Source of the DNA: Histomonas meleagridis
Lineage: Eukaryota > Parabasalia > Tritrichomonadida > Dientamoebidae
Assembly: GCA_020186115.1 (NCBI GenBank)
Contig: WSYJ01000134.1
Location: 124,001-188,000 of the forward strand
DNA length: 64,000 nt
Reading direction: 5' to 3'
The notes beneath the pieces are model-generated. The model was not told the DNA's origin, did not search any database, and saw nothing but the letters and a program-made list of their open reading frames with translations. A program made the translations under genes and the position numbers. How positions within the stretch are numbered: position 1 is the first letter of the stretch; every line of letters begins with the position of its first letter. Of this stretch, positions 1 to 11,059 are shown in pieces.

Positions 1-1
1 T

Positions 2-3000
2 AAATCAGTTAAATCGATAGGATCATCTGCATTTCTAAATTGTATTTCATTATCAAATATTATAATTCCAGATTTAGTTACTGAAATTAATGAATCTGCA
101 TTCCAAAATTGTGCATTAGTTGATTTAATTATTCCAAATAATGTTGAAACAATTGGTGAAAACGCTTTTTATTTATGTTCTAAATTAGTGTTTCTAGAAA
201 CACTTATTATTGGAGAAAATGTTAAAACAGTTGGTAAAAATGCATTTAACTCTTGTTCAATTACAAATTTAACAATTAATGGATTAAATGTGCCAGTAGC
301 CAATATTACAAAAGATATTCGTTCAACATTAATTTCTATTAAAATTAATGATTTGTTTACGTCAATTCCTTCTCATGCATTTATGAAATGTAAGAAGTTA
401 AGAAGTATTCCGCTTCCGAAATCAATACAAACGATTGAAGATTATTCATTTTATGAATGTATTTCATTAGAAAATTTCACAATTCCAGATACTGTTACAT
501 TAATTGGTGAATATGCATTTAAATATTGTTTATTTACTAGTATAATAATTCCTAATTCAGTAACTACTATAGGAAAATATGCATTTAGTGAATGTCCAAA
601 TTTAAAAACTGCTATTGTTGGTGAAGGTTTAACTTCCAAACTTTCCATATTTTCATCATCTCCATTAGAGAATATTACATTTCTTTGTCCAATAGTATCT
701 AATATCTTTCATAATTTATCTTTAATCAATGTACAATTTGGTGATAAAGTTCAATCTATTGAAGCTGAGGTATTTAGAAAATGTAAATCAACACGAAAAA
801 TAGTAATACCAAATTCAGTTATTTCAATTGGTGATAATGCTTTTAGAGAATGTACAGGATTAAATACTTTTGTTCTTGGTGAAGGTGTAACAACAATTGG
901 AAAAGATGTATTTCTTGATACTGCTATTGAAGTTTTAACAATTTTAAGTCCTAATGTTTCTATTCCAACAATATCAAAACCTATTATGTCAACATTATAC
1001 TATGTAACTATTGGTGGTAAAATAACAACAATTGAAGATTCATCATTCAAAGATTGTGAAGAATTAGAAACCGTAATAATTGAAGATTCAGTTTTATCGA
1101 TTGGTAATGATGCATTTTATAACTGTTATTATTTAAAAAATGTTAGAATGTCAAAATCTATTAATTCAATTGGTACTTATGCATTTTATAACTGTAGATA
1201 TTTAGATACATTAGATATTCCAAAGAATGTTACTGAAATTAAAGAAGGAACTTTCCAATTATGTTCTTCGTTGGAAATAATACTTTCAGATTCAATTGTT
1301 TCAATTGGAGATTTTGCTTTTTTTAGAGTAGCTAGTCGTAGTTCTTTTATAATACCAAATAGTGTTACGTATATTGGATCTAATGCATTTGAACATAATT
1401 ATAATTTAAAGTCATTAACAATTGGAAATTCTGTTAAATCTATTGGATCGAAAGCATTTTATAATTGTTTAGCCCTGAAAAATTTAGTAATTGGTAATTC
1501 ACTTACTTCTTTTGAAACTGATACATTTAAATATTGTAGGAATTTAATTAATGTAACATTCGGTACATCACTTCAAACAATTGGTCCTGGTACATTTTGT
1601 AACTGTACAAGTTTAGAAAATGTTACTATCTCAAATACAGTTACAAAAATTGATTCAGAAGCATTTTGTAATTGTAGTATGTTAATTAGTGTTATAATTG
1701 GAGATTCAGTTACTTCAATTGGATCTTTTGCTTTTTGTAACTGTACTTCATTGCCTTATATTGAAATATCATCTAGTGTTAAAACAATTGATCAAAAAGC
1801 TTTTTCGAGGTGTATGGGGTTAAAAGAAGTTATTATTGGAATTAATGTAAAAACTGTTTCAGAGGATGCATTTGAAAAATGTAAAATTACTAATATTACT
1901 TTACTTAATGCAAACGCTGCTTATTCAATTACAAGAGATATATGCAGTTATTTAAAAAATGTTATTATTGGAGATGATGTCATTGCAATTCCTGATAAAG
2001 CATTTTATGCATGTACCAGTTTAAAAAATATAAAATTTGGAAATTCAGTTCGTTACATTTATCCAGACGCATTTTGTTTTTGTACCTCCATAACAAAAAT
2101 AACATTAAATAACCAACTTCAAGAAATTAAAAATTCTGCATTTGAGACATGTTATGAAATGATCAGTTTTACAATTCCAGATTCTGTCAAAAAATTAGGG
2201 AATGATGTATTTAAAGAATGTACTTCATTAAAAGAATTTGTTATTGGTAAAAGCTTGGATACAGTTGGAACTGATGTAATAAAATATTGTCCAACAAATC
2301 TTACAATTTATTCAGTTACAACTCTTCCAACTATTACACCTCAAATTATTGATACATTAACTTATATAACGTTTGGTAATATAACAAATATTCCTGACTA
2401 TACTTTCGTAGGTTTTTCTTTATTACAAAATTTGGTTCTTCCTGATACTCTTACAATTATTAATAATGAAGCATTTAGTAAATGTATATCATTAACAAGT
2501 GTAACAATTCCAAATAGTGTAAAAAATATTGAACTTAATGCATTTAGGTATTGCTCTAATTTAACAGAACTAACTTTAGGACAAAATTTGGTAAGTACGA
2601 GTTCCTATGTATTTGTAGGTTGTCCAATTACTAATCTTACAATGCATTGTTCAAATATAGTAGTTTATTATATTGTATGTAATTTCGCGTCAACATTACT
2701 TTATGTAACAATTAGTGATAAAATTACTTCACTTGGAAAAAATGCGTTTAAAAATTGTTATAATCTTTGCGAAATTAATTTTCCAAAATCTCTAAAAACA
2801 ATTGGAAGTTATGCATTTTATAATTGTACTTCATTATCTAATATTTCATTACCAAATTCTGTAGAAACAATTGAAAGTTATACATTTTATGGTTGTACTT
2901 CATTATCTAATATTTCATTACCAAATTCTGTAGAAACAATTGAAAGTTATGCATTTTGCAATTGTACTTCATTAACTAATATCACACCTCCAGAATCATT

Positions 3001-5269
3001 AAAAACAATTGGAAGTTATGCATTTCGTAATTGTACTTCATTAACTAATATCACACCTCCAGAATCATTAGAAACAATTGCAAATCATGCATTTTATGAT
3101 TGTGTTTCATTAATTAATATATCTATTCCAGATTCAGTAACAGAAATTGGTGTTTATGCATTTTGCAATTGTTCATCATTAACAAATGTAATAATTGGAA
3201 ATTCTCTTGAAACAATTGATCTTTATACGTTTGCAAATTGCACATCATTATCAAATATTACATTTGGATATTGTGTTACTTTGTTTGATTTATATTCATT
3301 TCGTAATTGTTATTCATTAACATTTATTAAAATTCCTAATAATTTGACTGAAATTAAAAGTTATGCATTCCAAAATTGTTATAAATTAGATACAATTATT
3401 TTTGGAGAAAAAGTCAAAGAAATTAGCAACACAGCATTTACAAATTGTCAACTTAAAAATATTACAGTTCTTGGTGTTAATGTTCCACTTTCATCAATTA
3501 AAAATCAATTCATTTCATCTTTAGAAGTATTTATTATTGATAACTCGGTTAATTTTAAGAGTTTTGATTTATCAAATTGTATAAAATTAACAAATGTTTA
3601 TTTGGGTAAATCATTAACAGAACTACCTAAAAATGCTTTCAATGGCTGTAAATCATTAGAAAGTATTATAATTCCTAATTGTAAAATTAATGATTATGCA
3701 TTTGCAAATTGTGCTTCATTAAAGAATTTTACTATAAATAAATCGATTGAAACAATTAATTCATATGTATTTGCAAATTGTACTTCATTAGAACATTTTG
3801 TTTTCCCTGAGAATGTTACTATGATATCAAATTATTTGTTTTATAATTGTACATCTTTAAGACATATTCAATATGGTAAATCAATGACTGAAATTGGTAG
3901 TGGTGCATTTGCGCATTGTATTTCATTAGAAAACTTTACAATTCCAAATTCAATACTTCTAATAGATTATCGTTCATTTATGAATTGTACATTTAAGATT
4001 GTAACAATTAGTAATTCTGTTACTATTATTGACTCTGAATCATTTTCTAAATGTCCTTATTTAGAAACTTTAGTTCTTGGAGAAAATGTTCAAAAAATTG
4101 AAAAAACTGCATGTAAAAATACTCCAATTAAAAACTTAACAATTCTTAGTCCGAATGTTACAATTGAAGATTTTGCAGAAAATATTCAATCAACTCTAAC
4201 TAATTTAATTATTGGTGATAAAATAGACACAATTAAAATGTTTTCATTTTGTGAATGTTACACTTTAACCAATGCAAAAATTGGAAATTCTGTTACTCTA
4301 ATAGATCAAAAAGCATTTAATGGTTGTACTTCTTTAGTAAGTATTAATATTCCTAACTCAGTTATTAAGATTGACACAGATGCATTTTATGGTTGTACTT
4401 CTTTAGTAAGCATTCATATTCCTAACTCAGTTATTACGGTGAGTGGTTATGTATTTTCTTATTGTACATCATTAAAAGATATAATATTATCAGAATCGTT
4501 GCAATCCATTGCTATTAAAGTGTTCTTCCATTGTCATAGCTTAGAAAGTTTAACACTTCCAAAATCTGTGGATATGATTTATGAATCTGCATTTAGTTTT
4601 TGTATATCATTAAGAAGCATTAATCTTAATAATGTATGGTTCATACGTAAAAATGCATTTTTGAATTGCACTAATTTAAATTGCATATATTTCACAAGAA
4701 AGAATGAACCAAGTATATATGATGGCGCATTTAATGGTGTTCCTGCAAAATATGTAATGACACAAAGTAATTACATTGGTTCCACTTTCGGTCCATTCCA
4801 AGTATCTAAAGGAGTAATCCAAGGATGTCTTCCATTCGAATTATTACCGACTATACCAATATCAACACCAACACAAAACCCAACATATGCAACTTCGACT
4901 TCGACTTCAACTTCGACAAGAGTACCAACAAATAGACCACGTACGCCAACAAAAGAAGTGGTCACTGTGATTGGCCACACACCAGATTTCTCTGATTCTA
5001 ATCAAAATCAAGAAGGTAATAGCGAAACTGGTGGAATAATTGCTGGCGTTGTGGTGGCTGTCGTAGTTGTCGCTGCGGGTTTGACGGCATTTTTCGTATG
5101 GCGAAGAAGGAAAATTATTAAAAATGTATTCGATGACGACAATGCACTTGGATATGATCAAAATAATAACGAAAATGGAGAAAAAAATGGTGATGAAGAA
5201 CAAAAGATTGAACATAATGATGAAGATGTAATGAATGATGAAAATGAAATGGAAGATCTTTTCGTATAA
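2..5269 (+). CDS. BspA-like leucine-rich-repeat surface protein, 5' partial
   Basis: Very long chain of about 23-residue BspA-type leucine-rich repeats (LRR_5 family), each with the pattern IPxSVxxIGxxAFxxCxSL, filling almost the whole protein. Near the C-terminus (about 4850-4930) is a Thr/Ser/Pro stalk, then a single transmembrane helix (about 5030-5100, GIIAGVVVAVVVVAAG) followed by basic WRRRK and an acidic cytoplasmic tail. This is the trichomonad type I surface BspA architecture; family members are thought to act in adhesion to host cells or bacteria. The frame is open to the first base of the window and already encodes repeats there (SVKSIGSSAF), so the true start and signal peptide lie upstream; the GTG at 188 is not a start. 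The stop is TAA at 5267-5269. Confidence 0.93.
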   Translation, partial: KSVKSIGSSAFLNCISLSNIIIPDLVTEINESAFQNCALVDLIIPNNVETIGENAFYLCSKLVFLETLIIGENVKTVGKNAFNSCSITNLTINGLNVPVANITKDIRSTLISIKINDLFTSIPSHAFMKCKKLRSIPLPKSIQTIEDYSFYECISLENFTIPDTVTLIGEYAFKYCLFTSIIIPNSVTTIGKYAFSECPNLKTAIVGEGLTSKLSIFSSSPLENITFLCPIVSNIFHNLSLINVQFGDKVQSIEAEVFRKCKSTRKIVIPNSVISIGDNAFRECTGLNTFVLGEGVTTIGKDVFLDTAIEVLTILSPNVSIPTISKPIMSTLYYVTIGGKITTIEDSSFKDCEELETVIIEDSVLSIGNDAFYNCYYLKNVRMSKSINSIGTYAFYNCRYLDTLDIPKNVTEIKEGTFQLCSSLEIILSDSIVSIGDFAFFRVASRSSFIIPNSVTYIGSNAFEHNYNLKSLTIGNSVKSIGSKAFYNCLALKNLVIGNSLTSFETDTFKYCRNLINVTFGTSLQTIGPGTFCNCTSLENVTISNTVTKIDSEAFCNCSMLISVIIGDSVTSIGSFAFCNCTSLPYIEISSSVKTIDQKAFSRCMGLKEVIIGINVKTVSEDAFEKCKITNITLLNANAAYSITRDICSYLKNVIIGDDVIAIPDKAFYACTSLKNIKFGNSVRYIYPDAFCFCTSITKITLNNQLQEIKNSAFETCYEMISFTIPDSVKKLGNDVFKECTSLKEFVIGKSLDTVGTDVIKYCPTNLTIYSVTTLPTITPQIIDTLTYITFGNITNIPDYTFVGFSLLQNLVLPDTLTIINNEAFSKCISLTSVTIPNSVKNIELNAFRYCSNLTELTLGQNLVSTSSYVFVGCPITNLTMHCSNIVVYYIVCNFASTLLYVTISDKITSLGKNAFKNCYNLCEINFPKSLKTIGSYAFYNCTSLSNISLPNSVETIESYTFYGCTSLSNISLPNSVETIESYAFCNCTSLTNITPPESLKTIGSYAFRNCTSLTNITPPESLETIANHAFYDCVSLINISIPDSVTEIGVYAFCNCSSLTNVIIGNSLETIDLYTFANCTSLSNITFGYCVTLFDLYSFRNCYSLTFIKIPNNLTEIKSYAFQNCYKLDTIIFGEKVKEISNTAFTNCQLKNITVLGVNVPLSSIKNQFISSLEVFIIDNSVNFKSFDLSNCIKLTNVYLGKSLTELPKNAFNGCKSLESIIIPNCKINDYAFANCASLKNFTINKSIETINSYVFANCTSLEHFVFPENVTMISNYLFYNCTSLRHIQYGKSMTEIGSGAFAHCISLENFTIPNSILLIDYRSFMNCTFKIVTISNSVTIIDSESFSKCPYLETLVLGENVQKIEKTACKNTPIKNLTILSPNVTIEDFAENIQSTLTNLIIGDKIDTIKMFSFCECYTLTNAKIGNSVTLIDQKAFNGCTSLVSINIPNSVIKIDTDAFYGCTSLVSIHIPNSVITVSGYVFSYCTSLKDIILSESLQSIAIKVFFHCHSLESLTLPKSVDMIYESAFSFCISLRSINLNNVWFIRKNAFLNCTNLNCIYFTRKNEPSIYDGAFNGVPAKYVMTQSNYIGSTFGPFQVSKGVIQGCLPFELLPTIPISTPTQNPTYATSTSTSTSTRVPTNRPRTPTKEVVTVIGHTPDFSDSNQNQEGNSETGGIIAGVVVAVVVVAAGLTAFFVWRRRKIIKNVFDDDNALGYDQNNNENGEKNGDEEQKIEHNDEDVMNDENEMEDLFV

Positions 5270-5522
5270 ATATGAAAAATCGTCGAAATAAAAATTTCGA
5301 TATTTATTCGGTAATTTTACTGATGAGTTTAAAACTATGGCAGATGTGAAATTATTTTTTAAAGATTTGAAACTATAGATTGAATATATCAATAATACGA
5401 AACTTTTTTGGATGCATTCATCTAATTATGACTTTTAGCCTTTTCTTTGTATTGTAGTTTGTACATATTTTGATTTTTTGTTTCTATTTGATTAATTTTA
5501 AACGTCCTCTTCAGAAAATAAA

Positions 5523-6941
5523 ATGATTTCTTCAATTGATTACAAACAAAGTCCAAGAGTTTCAAGATTAATAGGAAGAGCAACTAAATTATTTTTTGGT
5601 TCAGAAGATTCACTTAAAGAAGAAGAAGAAAATGCTGAATCACAAAGACAACTTTGTTATGAAAAAATATCAACAATTAATCACAATTACAGATCCTATT
5701 TATTTAGTTGATATTATTGATACTATTCGTAACCTTGTTTCAGAATCAGAAATAAATTATTCTTTTTTTGTTTCAACATGTCAAATATTTCAATTTTTTC
5801 AAACATTGATTATGAATGGACTTCAACATTATACAGTTTCATTAATAGAATGTATTTCCACATTTATTGAACATCATTCACCAGAAAAAAAATATCACAA
5901 ATTTTCTATCTAATGAAATTATTCTAAATATTTGTAATTATATCACAATAAATAATAATAATTTCGAATTACTTATTTCATGTCTTTATTTTGTATCAAT
6001 TCTTCTTTATAAAGAACCGAATTATGATTTACTTCTTCATGAAACGAAATGTTTTCATCGAATTCTTGAAATTTCATTTCAACTTATAAATGAAAATTTT
6101 GTTTTAAAAAATTTATTATTATTTCCAACTTTTGTATCTATTTCAGGATTTCTTCAACGCGATCTTTCAAATATCAATGAAGATGACATTAAAAAATCTT
6201 TATATATTATTATATCAATCATTTGATCAAGTAAATATTAAACACAATCATGTAATTATTAATTGTTTATATAAATTAATTGAATATCAAAATGAATTTT
6301 TTTTTGAATTTTCAGCGCCAAATAATTTTAATGAAATATTAATGAAATCATTAAAATTTAATGATGTTTCATTAATTTATAATTCACTTATTACTATCTC
6401 AAAAATTATTACGATGAATATTTCATATATTAATATGAAAGAACTTTTTTGTCGATTAAATATAATATTTGAAGCATATTTTGATCCTGGTATTCAAGAA
6501 GAATCAATTCAAATTTTAATTATATATTGTGAAAATTATGAATATCATGAAGAAATTCTTTCATCAAATCTTTTGGATAAATGTATCCAAATTCTTCAAA
6601 ATTGTTCAATTGTGATTAAAGTTAATATAATTGAAATGTTTTGTGCACTTCTTCAAAGTTGTGCTCAAAGTGATTTAATTAAAATATTTGAAATTGTTCA
6701 TAACATTTTTTGATGTATTTTTTTGATTTATTATATGTTGAAGATATTCATATTGGAATAATTTTTAAATGGATTTTCAAGTATTTTGGATAAATTATCA
6801 TCGACCGAATATTTTGAAAGTGTTAAAGAAGAAATCATTGAAGGGATTGGTGAAGATCTTTTAAATCAATTTGCATTTGATTCAGATTGTGAAATTTCAT
6901 CTAATGCTCGTTATTTAATTGACCATTATTATTCCGAATGA
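5523..6941 (+). pseudogene. Broken armadillo/HEAT-type solenoid gene
   Basis: Starts with ATG at 5523 (MISSIDYKQSPRVS) and then runs through successive overlapping open segments in different frames: 5523-5711, 5596-5913, 5867-6226, 6132-6713, and two further short segments to a TGA at 6939-6941. The pieces join head to tail as one leucine/isoleucine-rich alpha-helical protein of roughly 470 residues resembling trichomonad armadillo-repeat or importin-alpha-like proteins; the assignment rests on composition and helix periodicity only. At least five frameshifts are needed, some close to A or T runs (for example around 5885 and 6710). It is either a decayed gene or a stretch of poor sequence. 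The motif AACGTCCTCTT sits 12 bases upstream of the ATG. Confidence 0.65.
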
Positions 6942-7007
6942 ATATTTAAATAAATAAATGTTTGTATATTAAATAATGAAATTTTTTAATTTTTTCATTT
7001 TTTGAGT

Positions 7008-7016
7008 TCACTTTTC
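7008..7016 (+). promoter_or_regulatory. Initiator-like element upstream of J-protein gene
   Basis: TCACTTTTC matches the trichomonad Initiator pattern TCAYTWYT. The expected +1 A is at 7010, 23 bases before the ATG at 7033, and it is followed by GGCCGTTT, which contains a Myb-type AACGG site on the opposite strand. Confidence 0.6.
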
Positions 7017-7032
7017 GGCCGTTTAAATTGGA

Positions 7033-7463
7033 ATGAGTAATCTCTATGAAGTTTTAGGTGTTTCTCGTGATGCAACGCTTTCAGAGATTAAAAAGGATAC
7101 CGATTAATGGCTAAGAAATATCATCCAGATAAACAAACAGAAGTTAATCCAGTTACGACACAAAAATTTTTAGAGATTGTTGATGCATATTCAGTATTAA
7201 GTAGTGAAAGTCTTCGAGCATCATATGATAAAGAACTTGAATTAAAAGAAGCCACAAATTCGATTAAAGAACAAATCTCACAAAAACGAAAAGATATGAT
7301 TGACGAGTTAAATATTAAAGAAGCAGAACATAAACTTGGAGATCCACTTAAGCCATATCGTGAAGATGTTAAAGCAGAATTAAAAAAATTGAATCCTACT
7401 TCAAATTCACACACATTTGAAGAGTTTGAACATATTATTATTTCATCATTACTTAATCAATAA
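7033..7463 (+). pseudogene. Short J-domain protein with one-base frameshift
   Basis: ATG at 7033 begins MSNLYEVLGVSRDATLSEIKK, helix I and II of a J domain. The frame then hits TAA at 7105-7107, while the continuation lies in another frame from 7107 (LMAKKYHPDKQTE, with the HPD motif, then the IVDAYSVLSS helix III). One missing base near 7098 explains the break: adding one base there would give the usual KKAYR..AKKYHPD helix. Downstream of the J domain is a lysine/glutamate-rich helical tail of about 60 residues, so the whole product would be about 143 residues, reminiscent of small DNAJC17/Cwc23-like J-proteins that stimulate Hsp70. Everything outside the one-base lesion is intact, so a sequencing error or a very recent mutation are both possible. 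Confidence 0.8.
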
Positions 7464-7582
7464 CTTTTATTTTTTGTTAATATCATATATTTATATTTAA
7501 TATTATTAATTTTATTTAATTTTCTATTTTTTTTATTCATAAACAACATTTTGCCACTTTTATAAATGGTCGAGCATTGCAA

Positions 7583-8823
7583 ATGGTTGTCGACACGAGG
7601 CTATATGACATTCTTGGTGTCAGTCCAGATGCAAGCCAGCGTCAAATCAAACGGGCATTTCAACAAAAAGCACGTGAACTTCATCCAGACAAAAATCATG
7701 ATGATCCAAGTTCAACGGAACAATTTCAAGAGATAAATGAAGCGTATGAAATTCTTAAAGATCCAAAGAAACGACGAAGTTATGATCAATTTGGTCTTCA
7801 AGGTGTTGATTTTCGATTTTTGGGAATAATGATAACGATCTTTTTGATATCTTTACGAAGCATTTTGGTTTCAGTAGTTTTGATGATGTTCATAATTACA
7901 GTCATATTCGTCGTTCAGAAGATATAACTTATCCAGTTCAAGTTTCTTTAGAAGATCTTTATAACGGCCGCACGATTAAACTCCGCATTAAACGCCAGCG
8001 AATCTGCAGCAAATGCCATGGCAACGGTACCAAAGATGGGCGCTATCGCCGTAAGTGTCCCGTCTGCCAAGGCAAAGGCAGCACAGTCCGCGCGCATCGT
8101 CAGGGATCAGTTTTCACGCGCGAGATCAACACGTGCTCCAAATGCAACGGCAGCGGCGAAGTCATAGAGGCGCGGGACGTATGCACAGAATGCAATGGCG
8201 AGTGCACCGTTGAAACTGCGAAATATATTAAAGTCGACATCAAGCGCGGTATGGAGAATGGCGAAACGATAATCTTTAAAGGCGAATCAGACGAAGCGCC
8301 GAATGTTGAAGCCGGCGATTTGGTTGTTGTCGTTGAAGAGGCGGAACACGAATACTTCAAACGGAGTTATTCCAATCTTTTGTATGAGAAAGATGTGCAA
8401 CTCAGCGAAGCGCTTCTTGGCGCTGCGTTTGCAATACGGCATTTGGACGATCGGATAATCATTGCGCACACGCCGGAGGCCAAAGTCATTACACCGAACT
8501 GCGTAATGTGCATTGAAGGCGAAGGAATGCCGAAACATAACAACGAACTTCAAAAGGGAAATTTGTACATTCGATTTAATGTAATATTTCCAATTTACGA
8601 ACAAATTACGACGGAACTTATTGAGGCGTTAAACAGCATAAACGTGCGGAGGCATAACGAAAGTGTACAAGCTGACGACGAAGAAGCGTTCGCAGCGCAA
8701 ATGAGAGATCCGGACGAAGAGGAAACATTCGGAAGTCACCGGAGCGAATACAGAAGACGAAACGAAACATATTACACAACAGACAGCGAAAGTGACGAAG
8801 AACGTTCGTGCGGAGTTATGTAA
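7583..8823 (+). pseudogene. Type I DnaJ (Hsp40) co-chaperone with one-base frameshift
   Basis: First ATG of the frame is 7583 (MVVDTRLYDILGVSPDAS). The J domain carries HPD in ELHPDKNH and ends YDQFGLQG, then a G/F-like linker. Around 7820-7830 the frame must shift by one base; the other frame is open from there (NNDNDLFDIFTKHFGF) to TAA at 8821-8823. This second part has the DnaJ zinc-binding repeats CSKCHGNG, CPVCQGKG, CSKCNGSG and CTECNGEC, then the two beta-sandwich substrate-binding domains, and ends CGVM, a possible CaaX prenylation box as in cytosolic DNAJA1/Ydj1. Joined, it would be about 412 residues, normal for the class. Codon usage changes sharply to G/C-ending codons after about 7960. 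It is a pseudogene or a sequence error; the lesion lies next to T and G runs. Confidence 0.85.
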
Positions 8824-8910
8824 TGTGATGTAAATTGTTTCAAATGTATAAATTTAAATAAATTGTAAAATATTATAAATGCAAAATTTAATTTTAAAAC
8901 GAAAAACAAA

Positions 8911-9147
8911 TTAAATCAGCGAAAGCGCTGCGAATTTGCGTGGAATGCGAACCCGAAAATGTCTTTCGATGCTTTGTTGTTCTTTAGTAAAACTTAAGAC
9001 AATTGCTTGTGAAAATAGAGTAAATATTTTGAGTAGTGTTTTATAGTAAGTTAAAGATGGAAACTGAAATATTTGGTAGCGACATTTTATTTGTCTATAT
9101 TGAAATATAATATTAAATAATTTGAATATTTCAAAATGATAAATCAT
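8911..9147 (-). CDS. Small unrecognised ORF or gene remnant
   Basis: 78-residue open frame between the converging DnaJ and coiled-coil genes. The last 25 residues (ERHFRVRIPRKFAALSLI) use G/C-rich codons like the 3' ends of neighbouring genes, which hints that this was once the C-terminus of a real protein. The N-terminal part is AT-rich and hydrophobic and may be chance. No family recognised. Confidence 0.25.
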   Translation of the reverse strand: MIYHFEIFKLFNIIFQYRQIKCRYQIFQFPSLTYYKTLLKIFTLFSQAIVLSFTKEQQSIERHFRVRIPRKFAALSLI

Positions 9148-9319
9148 ATTTATTTGTTTTCAATAATATTTATGTTTTTGCTCCAACATAAAAAAATAAT
9201 TTAACTTAAACGAAAGAAAGTAATCTTCAGACATTGAATAAAAGCATTTGACAGTATCAAAATATTTATAATCAAAAACATTTACAAAATATATAAAAAT
9301 TTTATATTATTTACTGACA

Positions 9320-10658
9320 TTATTCTGTTGCATCATCGTTGTGCATATTGGAATCTTCGCTTGCATCGTTTGCATGTTCGCTGCCGACTTCTTCTGCTTC
9401 TTCGTTATTGCTTTCGTGCTCTGATTTCGTTTCGTTATTTTCTTCGACTTTTTCTTCTTCCGCAGCATTTTTCCTCTTCTTCTGTGTGCTGTGCGTCGCT
9501 TTCGTCACTTACAACTTCGCGCGTCTCGTCAAGTGTCGGCTCGGGCACTGGCGGCGGCTCGCGGTGCTCGTCCTCGTTTTCATTTTCATTTTCGTTTTCG
9601 CTTTCATCAACTTCGTCAATTTTCTCGTTTTCGCTTTCTTTCGCATTTTCGTTTTCGTTTTCGTTTTCGTTCGCTTCAATTCTTTCGTTGTAGTGCTGCA
9701 GCAGCTTCTTGTACCTGTCGTGCCACCCACGTGCGGCATCGATGAACTTCTGCTTTTCGTCTTGCGCCGTTTTAAGTTCTGCATTGAGAATTTGATTCTT
9801 TTTTCGTAGTTCGTTATTCTCCGCTCGGAATTTATTGATTTCGCTTTGCAGCGCGTTCATGCTTTGCGACATTCGAAGACATTTCTCTTCCGTTTCTTGA
9901 AGCTTTTTGCTGCAGTTCGCCACTCTCTGTATTAGTGCTTTGAAGCTTTAAGTGCATAAGCTCTGAGCGCGTGCTGAGTTCTTCTTTTTCTGCTGCAAGT
10001 GATGAGTTTTGCTCACGAAGTAAAGAAACTTCGCTTTGAAGTAACGAAAGAGTCTGCTGCGCATCTGTAAGTTGATTACTAAGTTCGGATAATTCGGAAT
10101 TGTTCTCTGAACGTTTTATAAGTAACTCACGAAGTTCTGTAAACATTTGTGTCGTTTCTTCAATTGAACTTGATATTGAAAAAGATTCTTAAAATATGAA
10201 ATAATGGATGCTTCCCGTTGATCATAACGCTCAACTGCAGATTTATACTGTTGGAGACTTAAACGAAGATTTTGGTTTTCTTTCTGAAGTCGTTGATTTT
10301 CTGAATCACTTTCAATAAGCATTTTAGTAACTTCATTAAAATTATGTCGAGTTGTTGTATAATCTGTGATAATTGTATTAATATTACTTACAAGATTGTT
10401 ATAAGAAAGTCGAAATGTTTCATAAAGTTGATGAAAATATTCATTTGAAGCAACTAATGCAACATTTTCAGATGAGTAATTTTGCAATTCATCAAGCATA
10501 GCTTGAATAAAATCAGCAATATTCTTATTGAACTTTCTTACAATGTTTTGAAATGTAGAAGAAGAACCACTCCTAAACTCATAAAAATCTTTTGTCACTT
10601 GAACACGTTGATCAAGTTCATGTAAAAAATTTTGTTGGATTTTGATGATTTCTTCCAT
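9320..10658 (-). pseudogene. Acidic coiled-coil protein broken by three frameshifts
   Basis: ATG at 10658 (MEEIIKIQQNFLHEL); the TTG further upstream is not a start. Four open segments in different frames follow one another (to about 10150, 10146-9925, 9923-9490, 9508-9320) and together read as one protein of about 440 residues: a helical N-terminal region, a long heptad-type coiled coil (SELSNQLTDAQQTLSLLQSEV) and an acidic Glu/Asn-rich tail of NENENE repeats ending DDATE. Breaks lie near about 10150, 9925 and 9500. It could be a structural or tethering coiled-coil protein, but no family is recognised. Immediately upstream are a run of seven G, the sequence TTTTGCGCCAA, which resembles the trichomonad M5 core element, and AACGTCCTCTT at 10685-10695. 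Confidence 0.65.
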
Positions 10659-11059
10659 TTGGCGCAAAACAGGCCCCCCCAAACAAGAGGACGTTTATTA
10701 TAAAATGTAAACGGCCTTCAATTATTTAAAAGTCATTTTTCCACATGGAATTATAGAAATCATTATAAATGAACAACTTCTATTTCTTATTAAAGGTAAT
10801 TTTGATTGCAATATTTTGCTTTTTACTCATCGAATGTTGCAGAATGAATTTTTATGTCTAAAATTGCACGTTTATAAACAAAGAGCCTCATAATTTCTAA
10901 AATTATCTTATTGCGTATTGCATTAGAGAACTTATTTTAGGCGTCAAAACATTGCAATAACCAAAAATCTGATAAGCAATCAGACAACTTAAAGTTATTT
11001 CTTTATTAAATTCATTGGAAACATTTCGAATGTTCTGAAAGTTTTTCCACAAAACGATT
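10659..11059. other. Intergenic region with promoter motif
   Basis: AT-rich spacer between two minus-strand genes. It contains AACGTCCTCTT (minus strand, 10685-10695), identical to the motif before the gene at 5523, and an AAACGG site near 10708. No gene is visible. Confidence 0.6.

Noticed and set aside
188-190. GTG at 188 as start of the BspA gene
   Set aside because: The same frame is open to base 2 and already encodes BspA repeats; the true start lies outside the window.
4907-5392. Minus-strand 161-codon frame at the 3' end of the BspA gene
   Set aside because: Antisense shadow of the transmembrane and acidic tail; no start context or family.
9328-9809. Plus-strand Ser/Phe-rich open frames over the acidic tail
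   Set aside because: Mirror images of the NENENE and Glu-rich code of the minus-strand coiled-coil gene; low complexity keeps all frames open.
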